From an uncultured Bacteroidales bacterium (GTDB taxonomy: Bacteria; Bacteroidota; Bacteroidia; Bacteroidales; FEN-979), in the NCBI GenBank assembly GCA_903845055.1, contig CAIMWF010000040.1, forward strand, positions 54,508-118,507: a DNA stretch of 64,000 bases. The letters are read 5' to 3'. Within the stretch, counting starts at the first letter, position 1; each line of letters opens with the position of its first letter. The notes under the pieces are model-generated. The model did no database searches. It had not been told where the DNA came from and saw nothing but the letters and a program-made list of their open reading frames with translations. This document shows positions 7,770 through 17,409 of the stretch, one piece after another. The translations under genes were made by a program, and so were the position numbers.

Positions 7770-8471
7770 ATGAATACCGCACTTCGTACTACATGTTTGC
7801 ATCAGGGTCATACGGTGATGATGTTGGCTGTGCTGTCATGCCTGGCCTGGGGATGCACGAAACACCGGGAAACCAACAGCCCGTTCATCGCATCTTTCAC
7901 GGCTACCATTAACAAGGCTGCATTTTCGTGTGTACAATCGGCCGGGTACCGCCTGACCGGGGGAGTAAGTTTCATGGATCATCTCAACGGCACTGATTCA
8001 GCCGGGTTATCCCTGGAATCCTCTCTTCTGAAAACCAGGTTCGTACCCGACACCTCCAGGCAAAATACCGTGGCTGTCTTTGTTATCAGTCACATCCCCG
8101 ACGACAGTCTCAGCCCCGGGGCAGTGGTTCCTGTCCCGGAACACACCTTCCGGAGAATTCTCTCTGTTGGGAAATACGGGTATACTTACATGCCCTCCGT
8201 CAAAGGTGGAATAATCGTGGCCTGGTATGACGCAAACGGAAAAAAATGGGCTACCGGGATTGACGACCAGGCGGATACCATCCCCGGCAGGCTGCCCGAT
8301 TACACCCGGAATTATTTTACGGTAACATTCAGCCAGTCTGTGACCGTGGTTCCCGGAACTTACATTTACCGGCAGGAGGTTCACATGACCTTTAACTGCT
8401 GGGTTTATGATGGAGGGGGCGACAGCCTGCACATTGAAAATGCGAAATTCAATACCATCTTTTCCTATTGA
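7770..8471 (+). CDS. Hypothetical lipoprotein
   Basis: A 233-residue protein with a lipoprotein signal: a hydrophobic stretch ending LAVLSCLAWGC puts the lipidated cysteine near residue 29. The mature part is beta-rich; it opens SFTATINKAAFSC, the start seen in Bacteroidota lipoproteins of the DUF6252-like type, but I cannot assign it firmly. Both flanks are unrelated: the copA gene converges on it, and 237 bases upstream hold no gene. No promoter box was identified, and the region before the ATG is AT-rich with TTGTATTTCTC-like repeats. Function unknown; probably anchored in the outer membrane. Confidence 0.7.
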   Translation: MNTALRTTCLHQGHTVMMLAVLSCLAWGCTKHRETNSPFIASFTATINKAAFSCVQSAGYRLTGGVSFMDHLNGTDSAGLSLESSLLKTRFVPDTSRQNTVAVFVISHIPDDSLSPGAVVPVPEHTFRRILSVGKYGYTYMPSVKGGIIVAWYDANGKKWATGIDDQADTIPGRLPDYTRNYFTVTFSQSVTVVPGTYIYRQEVHMTFNCWVYDGGGDSLHIENAKFNTIFSY

Positions 8472-8479
8472 CGGGTGAC

Positions 8480-8520
8480 CGGGAAGCATTCAGCACAGGT
8501 TTCTGTGTCTACGCTTCCCG
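8480..8520. terminator. Hairpin between converging lipoprotein and copA genes
   Basis: CGGGAAGC (8480-8487) pairs with GCTTCCCG (8513-8520), and inside it CACAG pairs with CTGTG around a GTTT loop. The structure overlaps the 3' end of copA and could end transcription from either side, though there is no long T run. Confidence 0.45.
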
Positions 8521-11223
8521 CTTCCGCAGGAAAGAGATGCCAAACCAGAGGATCCCCAGGATGACCAGGGTGGCGAGCGCATAAACCACGGCCGTAAACC
8601 ATGACAGGTGCGGGATCATCGCACCATGGCCATTCATGGAGGTTCCGGATGGCATCATCAGCAGGGGGCCGGCAATGATCACGGCAAGGGCTGCCGCCGG
8701 GGCGATGATCTTCGGTACCAGTTCACCGGCCTGTCGCAGCATGCTTTTGGGTAATCCGAACGTTTTTACGTCGAACCTGCGCAGCCGCAGGCTGTTGGTC
8801 ACCACGAAAATGGAGCTGAAGGCCATGGCTCCTGCCGCGAACATCGGACTGAAGAGACCGGAGGCGGCGATGGGTATCAGGGCGACATTATAGAAAAGGG
8901 CCCAGATGAGGTTCTGCACAATCGTCTGAAAAGTTCCGCGCGACAGGGAGATCGCGTACCCGACGCCGCGCAGGTCGCCGCTGATGAGGGTAATCCCGGC
9001 TGCGGCCATGGCCACGTCGGTTCCTGTGCCGATGGCAATGCCCACATCCGCCTGTGCGAGGGCGGGCGCATCGTTGATGCCGTCGCCGACCATGGCCACG
9101 ATGCTTCCGGGTGCTCCGCCCGTGAGTCCCGCCTGCATGTTCCTGATGGCATCGGCCTTTCCCCCCGGCAATACTTCTGCAATGACCCGGGTGATGCCGA
9201 CCTGTTGCGCAATGGCCCCGGCGGCATTGCTGTTGTCTCCCGTGATCATCACCACCTCCAGCCCGAGTTTCTGCATTGCTGCGATGGCCTCCCCCGAACC
9301 GGGTTTGACGGTGTCGGCAACGGCGATCACGCCGATGACCAGTGGTTTGCCGGCAGCCATCGTTTTCTCATCCGTTCCGGGGAGGGTCTCTTTTCCAACC
9401 GCAACGATCATCACGGTCTTTCCACCTTCCTGAAGTTTTGTTATTGTTCCGGCAACCCCTGTCGTGTCGATCCCTTCAAGGCTCATCATCCTCGGGTTGC
9501 CGATCACAACGGTTTCGTCGCCGATGAGGGCGCGTACCCCCATCCCGCTGACCGCTTTAAAGTTGGCAGGCACCTGCAGTTCCATTGCCTTTTCCTTCGC
9601 CGACCTGACCACGGCCCTGCCCAGCGGGTGCTCCGACCCCTGTTCGGCGGAGGCCGCGATCAGCAATACCCTGTCGGTGCTGCATCCCGGTAGGGCAACT
9701 ACATCCGTCACTTCGGGCTCCCCGAGGGTAATCGTGCCGGTTTTATCAAGTACCACCACGTTTATCTTGCCGGCTCGTTCGAGGGTCTCACTGTTTTTAA
9801 AAAGGATGCCGCTCCGTGCTCCGCGCGTGGTGCCGACCATGATGGCGGTAGGCGTTGCAAGCCCGATGGCGCAGGGACAGGCGATGACCAGCACGGCAAT
9901 GGCATTCATGAGGGCGCCCGGCCATTCGCCATGGGAAACGACCAGCCAGCCGAAGAAAGTCATCATTGCCAGGGCGACGATCACAGGGACAAAATATTTA
10001 CCGATCTCATCCGACAGTTTCTGGATGGGCGCCTTGCTGGCCTGGGCCTCCTGTACCATGCGGACAATCTGTGAAAGGGTGGTGTTCTTCCCCACCCGGG
10101 TGGCTTCGAACCTGATCAGCCCTTCGCGGTTGATGGTGGCCCCGGTCACGTCGTCGCCGGGACCTTTCGTAACCGGCATCGATTCGCCGGTGATCATCGA
10201 TTCATCAAATGCAGAATGTCCTTCACTGATGATACCGTCAACGGGCACGCGCGCGCCGGGACGCACCACAAGCAGGTCGCCCACGACCACCTGGCCGATA
10301 CTGATCTCCGCCTCAACGCCTTCGTGGATGACACAGGCCGAGGTAGCGTTCAGCCCCATCAGGGCCTTCAGGGCATCGGAGGTCCTGCCCTTTGCCCGGG
10401 CCTCCAGGAATTTTCCGACCCGGATCAACGTAATGATGGCGGCACTTGTTTCGTAAAACAGGTATGGGCTGCTGAAAAAACCCAGGGTGACAAACAGGCT
10501 TGAAAAAAAGGCCACGGATGAACCGAGCATGATGAGGACATCCATGTTGGCGCTGCCCGACCGCAGGCTTTTCCAGGCGCCTGCATAAAACTGCCATCCC
10601 ACCACAAACTGCACGATGGTGGCCATGAAGAGCATGGCATACTGGTCGTACCGGGTGCCGGGGAAACCAAAGTCGCGTGCCATGCTGATGGTGACAAGTG
10701 GCAGGGTAAAGACCAGGCCGGTGATCATCAGCTGTTTCTGGTGCTTCAGCACCCCGGCCCTTACCGTTGCCTCCACATCTTCCCCTTCGTCCGAATCCTC
10801 CGCCCCGACCGGTTCAAAGCCGGCCCTGCGCATCACGCCGGCCAGCTCGGCGATCCCCGTCATGCCGGGGATGAATTCAAAGGATACCCGTTCAGAAGCA
10901 TAGCTCGCACTTGCCGATAGCACTCCGTTTTGCCTGGCAAGCAGCTTTTCGAGAGCCAGCGCATCCGAATGATCATGCAGCCCCAGGACCGGCAGGTCGG
11001 TTTTGCCGGTGGCAATGCCGAAACCAATACGCTTTACAACGGCGATGATCTCCTGCTCGGTGAGTTTTGACGGGTCGATGTCGGCGGTCAGTTTCTCACC
11101 CGTAAGGTCCACATTGACACCGGATATACCCTGCAGCTTGCTGACATTCCGTTCAATGTTGGCCGCACAGTTGGTGCACGACATGCCGGTCACAGGCATT
11201 ACGATGTGTTTAACCGCGGTCAT
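8509..11223 (-). CDS. copA: Copper-translocating P1B-type ATPase
   Basis: A heavy-metal P-type ATPase of 904 residues from the chosen start. The N-terminus has one intact metal-binding domain ([12 protein letters not shown]) and a second HMA-like domain (about 75-145) that has lost its CxxC. It has the TGES actuator, [10 protein letters not shown] in the membrane, DKTGTIT phosphorylation site, SEHPLG and [20 protein letters not shown], and a final helix with [13 protein letters not shown]. These are group 1B-1 features, so it exports Cu(I) from the cytoplasm using ATP. The C-terminus adds about 75 residues with two further membrane segments, which is unusual. ATG 11223 is preferred, since the ORF-track start lies inside the divergent mtaB gene. 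Confidence 0.95.
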   Translation of the reverse strand: MTAVKHIVMPVTGMSCTNCAANIERNVSKLQGISGVNVDLTGEKLTADIDPSKLTEQEIIAVVKRIGFGIATGKTDLPVLGLHDHSDALALEKLLARQNGVLSASASYASERVSFEFIPGMTGIAELAGVMRRAGFEPVGAEDSDEGEDVEATVRAGVLKHQKQLMITGLVFTLPLVTISMARDFGFPGTRYDQYAMLFMATIVQFVVGWQFYAGAWKSLRSGSANMDVLIMLGSSVAFFSSLFVTLGFFSSPYLFYETSAAIITLIRVGKFLEARAKGRTSDALKALMGLNATSACVIHEGVEAEISIGQVVVGDLLVVRPGARVPVDGIISEGHSAFDESMITGESMPVTKGPGDDVTGATINREGLIRFEATRVGKNTTLSQIVRMVQEAQASKAPIQKLSDEIGKYFVPVIVALAMMTFFGWLVVSHGEWPGALMNAIAVLVIACPCAIGLATPTAIMVGTTRGARSGILFKNSETLERAGKINVVVLDKTGTITLGEPEVTDVVALPGCSTDRVLLIAASAEQGSEHPLGRAVVRSAKEKAMELQVPANFKAVSGMGVRALIGDETVVIGNPRMMSLEGIDTTGVAGTITKLQEGGKTVMIVAVGKETLPGTDEKTMAAGKPLVIGVIAVADTVKPGSGEAIAAMQKLGLEVVMITGDNSNAAGAIAQQVGITRVIAEVLPGGKADAIRNMQAGLTGGAPGSIVAMVGDGINDAPALAQADVGIAIGTGTDVAMAAAGITLISGDLRGVGYAISLSRGTFQTIVQNLIWALFYNVALIPIAASGLFSPMFAAGAMAFSSIFVVTNSLRLRRFDVKTFGLPKSMLRQAGELVPKIIAPAAALAVIIAGPLLMMPSGTSMNGHGAMIPHLSWFTAVVYALATLVILGILWFGISFLRKREA

Positions 11224-11269
11224 CTTAAATTGGTTTCCACAAAGATCGGAATTATCCGGCCATCCTTTG

Positions 11270-11277
11270 TAAATTTG
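11270..11277 (+). promoter_or_regulatory. -7 box TAAATTTG for mtaB
   Basis: An exact TAnnTTTG four bases before the mtaB ATG, in the 58-base divergent gap with copA. It implies a nearly leaderless mtaB message. Confidence 0.55.
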
Positions 11278-11281
11278 CGGC

Positions 11282-12604
11282 ATGAAATTCAAATCTGTCG
11301 CTTTTCACCATTTCGGCTGCAAGGTCAATTTTGCCGAGGCCTCCTCCCTTTCGAGGAAGTTTAAGGATGTCGGGGTGGATGTTCGCGATTTTCATGAGCA
11401 GGCCGACGTCTACGTGATCAGTACCTGCGTGGTGACCGCTGTTGCCGAGAAAAAATGCAGGGCGGCCATCCGGCAGGCCCACAAACTGAACCCGGAAGCC
11501 AGGATCGCGGTCATCGGCTGCTTTTCCGAGCTTAAACCCGGGGAACTTCAGCAAATGGAAGGGGTGGACCTGGTACTCGGACATTCCGGGAAGTTTCGCC
11601 TGTTCGAGGAGCTTGAAAACCTGGATCATGCGGGCGAGCCCGGAACCATTAAACATCACGGGCATGATTATCACGGCGGGGGAATACCCGAAACCCGCGG
11701 TGAACACGATGTTTTTGTCCCCTCTTTTTCCTATGGCGACCGTACCCGCTCCTTCCTCAAGATCCAGGACGGATGCGACTATTACTGCACCTATTGCACC
11801 ATCCCACTGGCAAGGGGCCGGAGTCGCAGCGACACCATTGCGAATACCCTTAAAAACACAAGGGAAATCATTGAAAACGATATCAGGGAGATCATCCTTA
11901 CGGGAGTAAACATCGGCGATTTCGGCCGGCAGAACGGTGAGAGTTTTGCCGGGCTGGTAGAGGCCCTGGATAAAGTTGAAGGAATTTCAAGGATCAGGAT
12001 CTCCTCCATTGAGCCCGATCTTCTGACCAACCGTATCATCGAAATCATTGCCCGATCTGGGAATTTCCTGCCCCATTTCCACATTCCGCTGCAGTCGGGC
12101 TGCAATAAAACCCTGAAGGCCATGCACAGGAAATATACGAGGGAGCTTTACCGCGAACGCGTTGAAAAAATCCGTTCGCTGATGCCCCTTGCCTGTATTG
12201 CCGCTGATGTGATTACGGGGTTTCCCGGCGAAACCGACGAAGATTTCGATGAAACCTATACCTTCCTGAAAGAGCTCGACATCTCCTACCTCCACGTATT
12301 CACCTATTCGAAGCGTGACAACACCCTCGCGGCAAAAATGGCCGGACCTGTTGCTGATAAGGTCAAAAAAGAGAGGAGCGAACGGCTTCACCAGCTTTCT
12401 GATGAAAAAAAGAGAGCCTTTTACAATAAAAACACAGGCAGGGAAGTCCGGGTATTGTTTGAATCGGACAACAGCAGCGGGTTCATGCATGGCTTTTCCG
12501 GGAATTATCTCAGGGTGAGGCGTCCCTACGACCCGGCCCTCGTAAACCAGGTGGTGACGGTGAAGCTGGAGCAGCTGACGGACGAACCGGAATTTATCAT
12601 CTGA
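11282..12604 (+). CDS. mtaB: tRNA (t6A37) methylthiotransferase MtaB
   Basis: A 440-residue radical SAM methylthiotransferase. The N-terminal UPF0004 domain holds three cluster cysteines (FGCKVN, STCVVT, IGCFSEL). The radical SAM motif CDYYCTYC (CX3CX2C; C165, C169, C172) follows, and the C-terminal 60 residues form a TRAM domain. The FGCKVN opening places it with MtaB rather than MiaB or RimO. It converts t6A37 to ms2t6A37 in tRNAs reading ANN codons. It is the first gene of an operon, 15 bases before the inositol-monophosphatase-family gene. A histidine-rich loop ([10 protein letters not shown]) near residue 122 is not a family feature I recognise. Confidence 0.93.
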   Translation: MKFKSVAFHHFGCKVNFAEASSLSRKFKDVGVDVRDFHEQADVYVISTCVVTAVAEKKCRAAIRQAHKLNPEARIAVIGCFSELKPGELQQMEGVDLVLGHSGKFRLFEELENLDHAGEPGTIKHHGHDYHGGGIPETRGEHDVFVPSFSYGDRTRSFLKIQDGCDYYCTYCTIPLARGRSRSDTIANTLKNTREIIENDIREIILTGVNIGDFGRQNGESFAGLVEALDKVEGISRIRISSIEPDLLTNRIIEIIARSGNFLPHFHIPLQSGCNKTLKAMHRKYTRELYRERVEKIRSLMPLACIAADVITGFPGETDEDFDETYTFLKELDISYLHVFTYSKRDNTLAAKMAGPVADKVKKERSERLHQLSDEKKRAFYNKNTGREVRVLFESDNSSGFMHGFSGNYLRVRRPYDPALVNQVVTVKLEQLTDEPEFII

Positions 12605-12619
12605 TCATACAATCAAGAA

Positions 12620-13417
12620 ATGGACATCGAAAAACTTACACGGAACGTGTGCGACTTGTCGCTGGAGGTCGGGGAATTCCTGAAGAAGGAGGTATCGAAA
12701 CTGAAGAACACCGATATCCAGGTCAAGGGAATCCACAATTTCGTAACCTATGTCGACCAGGAGTCGGAACGGCGCATCGTCGACCGGCTTTCATCCCTGC
12801 TACCCGGCAGCGGTTTTATCGCCGAAGAGAACCCGGCGCTGATGCCCGGGGATTTCACCTGGGTGATCGATCCGCTCGACGGGACCACCAACTTCATCCA
12901 TGGCGTTCCCCTTTACTGCATCAGCATCGGGCTGATGCACGAGGGCGAAACCATCCTGGGGGTGGTTTACGAGCCCAACCTGGGCGAATGCTTTTATGCG
13001 TGGAAAGGTGGGCCGGCATATATGAACCGCGAAATCATCCGGGTTTCGGCAACTCCCGCCATTGGGGACGGACTGTTCGCCACCGGGTTTCCCTATTACG
13101 ATTACAGCCGGCTCGACGACTACCTGGCCATTTTCAGGCACCTTCTTCAAAACTCCCATGGCGTGCGCCGGCTGGGATCCGCAGCGGCCGACCTGGCCTA
13201 TGTTGCCTGCGGCCGTTATGACGGTTTTTATGAATACGGACTCAGTCCGTGGGATGTCAATGCAGGGGCGCTCATCGTAAAACAGGCCGGGGGCATGGTA
13301 ACTGATTTTGGTGGCACAGAAAATTATATCTTTGGAAAACAAATCATCGCTGCAAACAACTCATTATATACTGAATTTCTCAAACTATTTACTGCATGGA
13401 AACAAGAATCGAATTAA
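12620..13417 (+). CDS. Inositol monophosphatase family protein
   Basis: A 265-residue FIG-superfamily phosphatase. The metal site is seen as EEN (about 72-74), [12 protein letters not shown] (about 91-102) and the C-terminal [15 protein letters not shown], with [18 protein letters not shown] before it. The family hydrolyses inositol-1-phosphate and related sugar phosphates with Mg2+; SuhB members also bind the transcription machinery. Substrate choice cannot be read from sequence. It sits 15 bases after mtaB and overlaps the macro-domain gene by 22 bases, so the three form an operon and are likely translationally coupled. Confidence 0.93.
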   Translation: MDIEKLTRNVCDLSLEVGEFLKKEVSKLKNTDIQVKGIHNFVTYVDQESERRIVDRLSSLLPGSGFIAEENPALMPGDFTWVIDPLDGTTNFIHGVPLYCISIGLMHEGETILGVVYEPNLGECFYAWKGGPAYMNREIIRVSATPAIGDGLFATGFPYYDYSRLDDYLAIFRHLLQNSHGVRRLGSAAADLAYVACGRYDGFYEYGLSPWDVNAGALIVKQAGGMVTDFGGTENYIFGKQIIAANNSLYTEFLKLFTAWKQESN

Positions 13418-13905
13418 TCCAGGGAGACATTACCAAGCTTAAGGTTGACGCCATTGTCAATGCCGCGAATCCATCCCTGCTGGGAGGCGGAGGCGTCGAC
13501 GGGGCCATCCATCATGCTGCGGGCCCCGGCCTGCTGGAGGTTTGTCAGCTGCTGGGCGGCTGCAAAACAGGCGAAGCCAAGATCACCCGGGGTTACAAAC
13601 TGCCGGCCCAGTTCGTGATCCATACCGTGGGACCCGTTTGGGGTGTCGGCGACCGGAACGAAGCAGCACTGCTGGCGAGTTGTTACAGGAAAAGCCTGGC
13701 GCAGGCTACCGTACACGATTGCAAAACCGTTGCCTTCCCGAACATCTCTACCGGGATTTATCATTTCCCGAAGGAACTGGCAGCCGAAATCGCCATCACC
13801 GAGGTAAAAAACTATCTTGCGGCCAATGCCGTTCCTGCAAAGGTCATTTTTGCCTGTTATGATGATGAGAACTTCGCAATATACCAGGCACTGCTCAACC
13901 AGTAA
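13396..13905 (+). CDS. Macro-domain protein (O-acetyl-ADP-ribose deacetylase-like)
   Basis: A 169-residue single macro domain. It shows [30 protein letters not shown] with the invariant asparagine and GGGGVDGA loop, HTVGPVW, and the [12 protein letters not shown] phosphate loop of the MacroD/YmdB class. Such proteins bind ADP-ribose and remove O-acetyl-ADP-ribose or mono-ADP-ribose from proteins, DNA or RNA. The start overlaps the end of the phosphatase gene by 22 bases, a coupling that hints at a shared role in phosphate-ester or RNA turnover, but that is inference. The whole protein matches the usual length. Confidence 0.93.
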   Translation: METRIELIQGDITKLKVDAIVNAANPSLLGGGGVDGAIHHAAGPGLLEVCQLLGGCKTGEAKITRGYKLPAQFVIHTVGPVWGVGDRNEAALLASCYRKSLAQATVHDCKTVAFPNISTGIYHFPKELAAEIAITEVKNYLAANAVPAKVIFACYDDENFAIYQALLNQ

Positions 13906-13951
13906 ACAGGGGCGTTCATCGATTTGTTATCACTATTGCCGGCGCTAACCG

Positions 13952-13959
13952 TATTTTTG
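13952..13959 (+). promoter_or_regulatory. -7 box TATTTTTG for the DUF5916 gene
   Basis: An exact TAnnTTTG 16 bases before the ATG at 13976. Confidence 0.5.
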
Positions 13960-13975
13960 GGTACCGGTTTCAAGC

Positions 13976-16423
13976 ATGAAAAAATATCTCCTGCTCTGTT
14001 TTTGCATTCTTACCAGTTTACCTGGCTTCGCCCAGCCGTCGAAGAAAAGCATCATGGCCATTCCAGTATCCCAGGCGCCGAAGATCGACGGGATCCTCGA
14101 TGAAGCGGTATGGCAGTCGGCGCCCGTCGCCACCGATTTTATCCAGCGCATGCCGTATGTCGGCCAGCCGGCACTGTTCCAGACCGAGGTAAGGTACCTG
14201 TACGACAACACAGGTCTGTATATCGGCGCCACCCTGTTCGACCCCCACCCCGACAGCATCCCCATGCAGACCGGGCTGCGCGACGCAAACAATCTCAATG
14301 CCGACAACTTCATTGTCATCCTGAGCCCCTTCAACGATGGGTTAAACGCTTTTTGTTTCATGGTTTATTCATCCGATGTGCAGGTTGACTTCAAACTGTC
14401 GGGCAGCAACGGGAATGATGATTACACCTGGGATGCGGTGTGGACCAGCAAGGCACGGCGCAATGAAAAGGGATGGGTGGTGGAGATGAAGATTCCCTAC
14501 TCGGCCATCAGGTTTCCCAAGAAGGAGGTGCAGGAATGGGGCCTCAACTGCCAGCGCAGCATCTACCGATTCAGGGAACTGGACACCTGGAATTTCATTG
14601 ATGCCAAGGTTTCGGGATTTGTCAACCAGTCGGGGGTGCTTACCGGGATCAGGGATGTGAAACCACCCCTGCGGCTTTCGGTATCGCCCTACCTTTCGGG
14701 ATATGTACAGAACAGTCCCGGCTCGAAGGATTACGACTTCTCCTATAATTTTGGGGCCGACCTGAAATATGGACTGAACGAAAGTTTTACCCTCGACATG
14801 ACCCTGGTGCCCGATTTCGGGCAGGTGCCGTCCGACGACAAAATATACAATTTCTCCCCCTTCGAGATCAAATACAACGAAAAACGCCAGTTTTTCACGG
14901 AAGGCACGGAACTTTTCAACAAGGGGGGCGTTTTTTATTCGAGAAGGATCGGATCGACGCCCCGCGGGTACAGCAGTGTTGACACCCTGGTTCATGAGCA
15001 TGAAAAGGTATCGGAAAACCCGACCCAGACCAAGCTCATCAATGCAACCAAGATATCGGGACGCACGAGCGGCGGGCTGGGGATCGGGATTTTCAACGCC
15101 ATGTCGGCCAACACCTGGGCCACCCTCGTGGATACGTTGACCGGGAAGACCCGGCGCGTGCTTACCCAGGGATTTACCAACTACAACACCCTGGTACTCG
15201 ACCAGAACCTGAAAAACAATTCCTATATCGATTTTCTCAATACGAATTACTACATCCCGACCGCCGGATATACCGCCAATGTCACCGGTACCGCCTTCAA
15301 GTTCGCCAACAAACGATACACGTACTCACTGAGTGGCGATGCCTTCGTGAGCCAGAAATATTACAGCCACAACAGTCCCGACCTGGGTTACCATTATTCC
15401 CTCTCCTTCGGGAAAATTTCAGGCAATTTCAGGTATTATTATACCCAGCTGCTGGAGACCAAAAATTACGATCCCAACGACATGGGGTTCAACCAGATAA
15501 ACAATAAATTCAACAATGCCATCATCCTCGAATACAACAAATTTTCGCCGTTCTGGAAGGTGTTGAACTGGTACAACAGCCTGCAGATCATATACAACTG
15601 CCTGTTTGATGGTCTGAAATACTCCGTCCTTGTCGCTCATGCCGAAACCAGCACCACCACCCTGAAACATTTCAGCCTGGGGGCAACCGCAGAGGTACAG
15701 CCGGTCACCGGGCGCGATTATTACGAACCAAGGGTTGCCGGCTGGATGTATATTACGCCGGCATCGGAATACCTCAATTTATGGATATCGACCGATTACC
15801 GCAAGACCCTTGCCCTCGATGCCTCAGCCGGCGCTTATAATGCATCCGCCATTCAATGCTCGGGATTTTCCTTCACCTTTGAACCCAGGTTACGGTTATC
15901 GAACAGGATCATGCTCCAGTATCACCTGCTCTATGAAAAACTCCTGAACGACCAGGGATTTGTAAAGGATTCCCTTAACAATGCAGGGAACACCGTTATC
16001 CTGTTCGGCCGTCGCGACAGGACCACCATCACCAACATCCTTGAAGGGAACTTCATGTTAACCAGCACTATGAGCATCAACCTGAGGGCACGGCATTACT
16101 GGGTGTCGGCACCTTACTTTTCATTTTCGGAACTGCAGCGCGGCGGAACCCTTGTACCGGTCGTTTACACGGGCGACCCCGATGTCAATTACAATCTCTT
16201 CAACCTCGACTTCAGCTATACCTGGAATTTCGCCCCCGGCAGCCAGGTCACTCTGATGTGGAAAAATGCAATTTCCTCTTTAAACAACAACATCGATCCC
16301 AACTTCTTCCGCAACCTGGATCATACCCTTGCCGACCCCGCATCCAACAGTTTCTCCATCAGGCTGCTGTATTACCTGGATGCACAGTATTTCAGAAAAA
16401 AAGGGGTAAAAAATCCCGCGTAA
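13976..16423 (+). CDS. DUF5916 protein with CBM9-like N-terminal domain
   Basis: An 815-residue exported protein: signal peptide of about 19 residues (ending GFAQ), a CBM9-like beta-sandwich (about 30-215, with PKIDGILDEAVWQ, FQTEVRYLYDNTGLYIG, WVVEMKIPYSAIRF), then a DUF5916 region that starts near GYVQNSP and ends in a series of aromatic-rich beta strands typical of an outer-membrane barrel. QFFTEGTELFNKGGVFYSRRIG is a hallmark of the family. These proteins are common in Bacteroidota next to carbohydrate or peptide use genes; the substrate is unknown. It stands alone and converges with the T9SS operon. Confidence 0.88.
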   Translation: MKKYLLLCFCILTSLPGFAQPSKKSIMAIPVSQAPKIDGILDEAVWQSAPVATDFIQRMPYVGQPALFQTEVRYLYDNTGLYIGATLFDPHPDSIPMQTGLRDANNLNADNFIVILSPFNDGLNAFCFMVYSSDVQVDFKLSGSNGNDDYTWDAVWTSKARRNEKGWVVEMKIPYSAIRFPKKEVQEWGLNCQRSIYRFRELDTWNFIDAKVSGFVNQSGVLTGIRDVKPPLRLSVSPYLSGYVQNSPGSKDYDFSYNFGADLKYGLNESFTLDMTLVPDFGQVPSDDKIYNFSPFEIKYNEKRQFFTEGTELFNKGGVFYSRRIGSTPRGYSSVDTLVHEHEKVSENPTQTKLINATKISGRTSGGLGIGIFNAMSANTWATLVDTLTGKTRRVLTQGFTNYNTLVLDQNLKNNSYIDFLNTNYYIPTAGYTANVTGTAFKFANKRYTYSLSGDAFVSQKYYSHNSPDLGYHYSLSFGKISGNFRYYYTQLLETKNYDPNDMGFNQINNKFNNAIILEYNKFSPFWKVLNWYNSLQIIYNCLFDGLKYSVLVAHAETSTTTLKHFSLGATAEVQPVTGRDYYEPRVAGWMYITPASEYLNLWISTDYRKTLALDASAGAYNASAIQCSGFSFTFEPRLRLSNRIMLQYHLLYEKLLNDQGFVKDSLNNAGNTVILFGRRDRTTITNILEGNFMLTSTMSINLRARHYWVSAPYFSFSELQRGGTLVPVVYTGDPDVNYNLFNLDFSYTWNFAPGSQVTLMWKNAISSLNNNIDPNFFRNLDHTLADPASNSFSIRLLYYLDAQYFRKKGVKNPA

Positions 16424-16429
16424 CGGCTG

Positions 16430-16447
16430 TGCCGGCTTCCCCCGGCA
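16430..16447. terminator. Hairpin between converging DUF5916 and T9SS genes
   Basis: TGCCGG (16430-16435) and CCGGCA (16442-16447) form a perfect six-base stem with a six-base loop in the 25-base convergent gap. No T run follows, so a terminator role is tentative. Confidence 0.35.
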
Positions 16448-16448
16448 A

Positions 16449-17306
16449 TTATCCGATCACGATCTTGCGGGTGACCATCCGGCCCGACCGCTGCAAAATT
16501 TTAACGATGTACAGGCCTGCAGGCAGTGAAGTGGTATTTACAACCTGGCGCGTACTTTCATGCATGTTTTGATTCAGTACCGTCATTCCGCCGGCATTCA
16601 AAAGTGAAACGGAGACCACCGGTTCGCTGCTTTCGATGATGAGTTCGCCTCGTACGGGGTTGGGATAAATACAGACGGTCGCGGGCACTGAATTGTTCAC
16701 GGCCGACATCACCTGTTTCCCTGTGATGTAGATATCGTCAATTTTGTCTATCCCGGCTGATGTAACAAGGGCGCCAACAGAATTGGTGTCGGAGGTCATG
16801 ACCCACTGAAGCCACAGGGAGGACTGGTTGGCACAGGTATCGGGCAGGGGAATGCTGTCGAGAACCCCGTTGGTCCAGTTGTTGGCCGTGACAATGGTTG
16901 TGCCCGGCACATCCTTCCATGTTCCGCCGGTGCCAATCCGGTACCTTACCACGAAATCGCGGGGGCCGGGATTGTTGCCCCCCGACTGCTGTTTTGAGGA
17001 TAGCTTCAGGTGATCGAAGTTCACGGTGGAGATCCCGATGACCCAGCTTTTGGTCATCGCACCGTTGTCCCAGCCAGTTGCCTGCGCCGCCTTGGTGGTC
17101 AGGCCGTTCTTCGAAAAATCGATAGCGCTTGTTCCTCCTTCGGTGTGGATCGCTTTCGTCAGGTTCGCAGGGATCCCGCCGTCGGCAAGGCTGTCTGACG
17201 GGGTCCCGGTAGGGAAGGTCCATTTAGCGACCACGGTCTGCCCGGTTGTTGCAAGGGCCCCAAACAATGCAATTGCTATAAATGCTTTTGTAAATATCCT
17301 TTTCAT
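16449..17306 (-). CDS. T9SS type A sorting-domain surface protein
   Basis: A 285-residue secreted protein. It has a signal peptide (about 1-27), a beta-sandwich (about 28-195, with aromatic-rich strands like FVVRYRIGTGGTWKDVPG) and a C-terminal type A sorting domain (about 208-285) that begins CIYPNPVRGELIIES and ends VTRKIVIG. The sorting domain directs export through the T9SS and attachment to the cell surface. The central domain resembles choice-of-anchor or lamin-like sandwiches but I cannot name it. It lies 103 bases after the TonB-receptor gene on the same strand, last in the proposed operon, so it may be the surface part of that uptake system. Confidence 0.85.
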   Translation of the reverse strand: MKRIFTKAFIAIALFGALATTGQTVVAKWTFPTGTPSDSLADGGIPANLTKAIHTEGGTSAIDFSKNGLTTKAAQATGWDNGAMTKSWVIGISTVNFDHLKLSSKQQSGGNNPGPRDFVVRYRIGTGGTWKDVPGTTIVTANNWTNGVLDSIPLPDTCANQSSLWLQWVMTSDTNSVGALVTSAGIDKIDDIYITGKQVMSAVNNSVPATVCIYPNPVRGELIIESSEPVVSVSLLNAGGMTVLNQNMHESTRQVVNTTSLPAGLYIVKILQRSGRMVTRKIVIG

Positions 17307-17409
17307 ACGATGTGGTTTTGAATGTTCAACTGGTTGCTATCTCTGTTCGTGAAAAATCAATGAATCTCCATTCCCCGGATGAACTGTTCCTGGCGTCTCC
17401 CTTCCCCTG

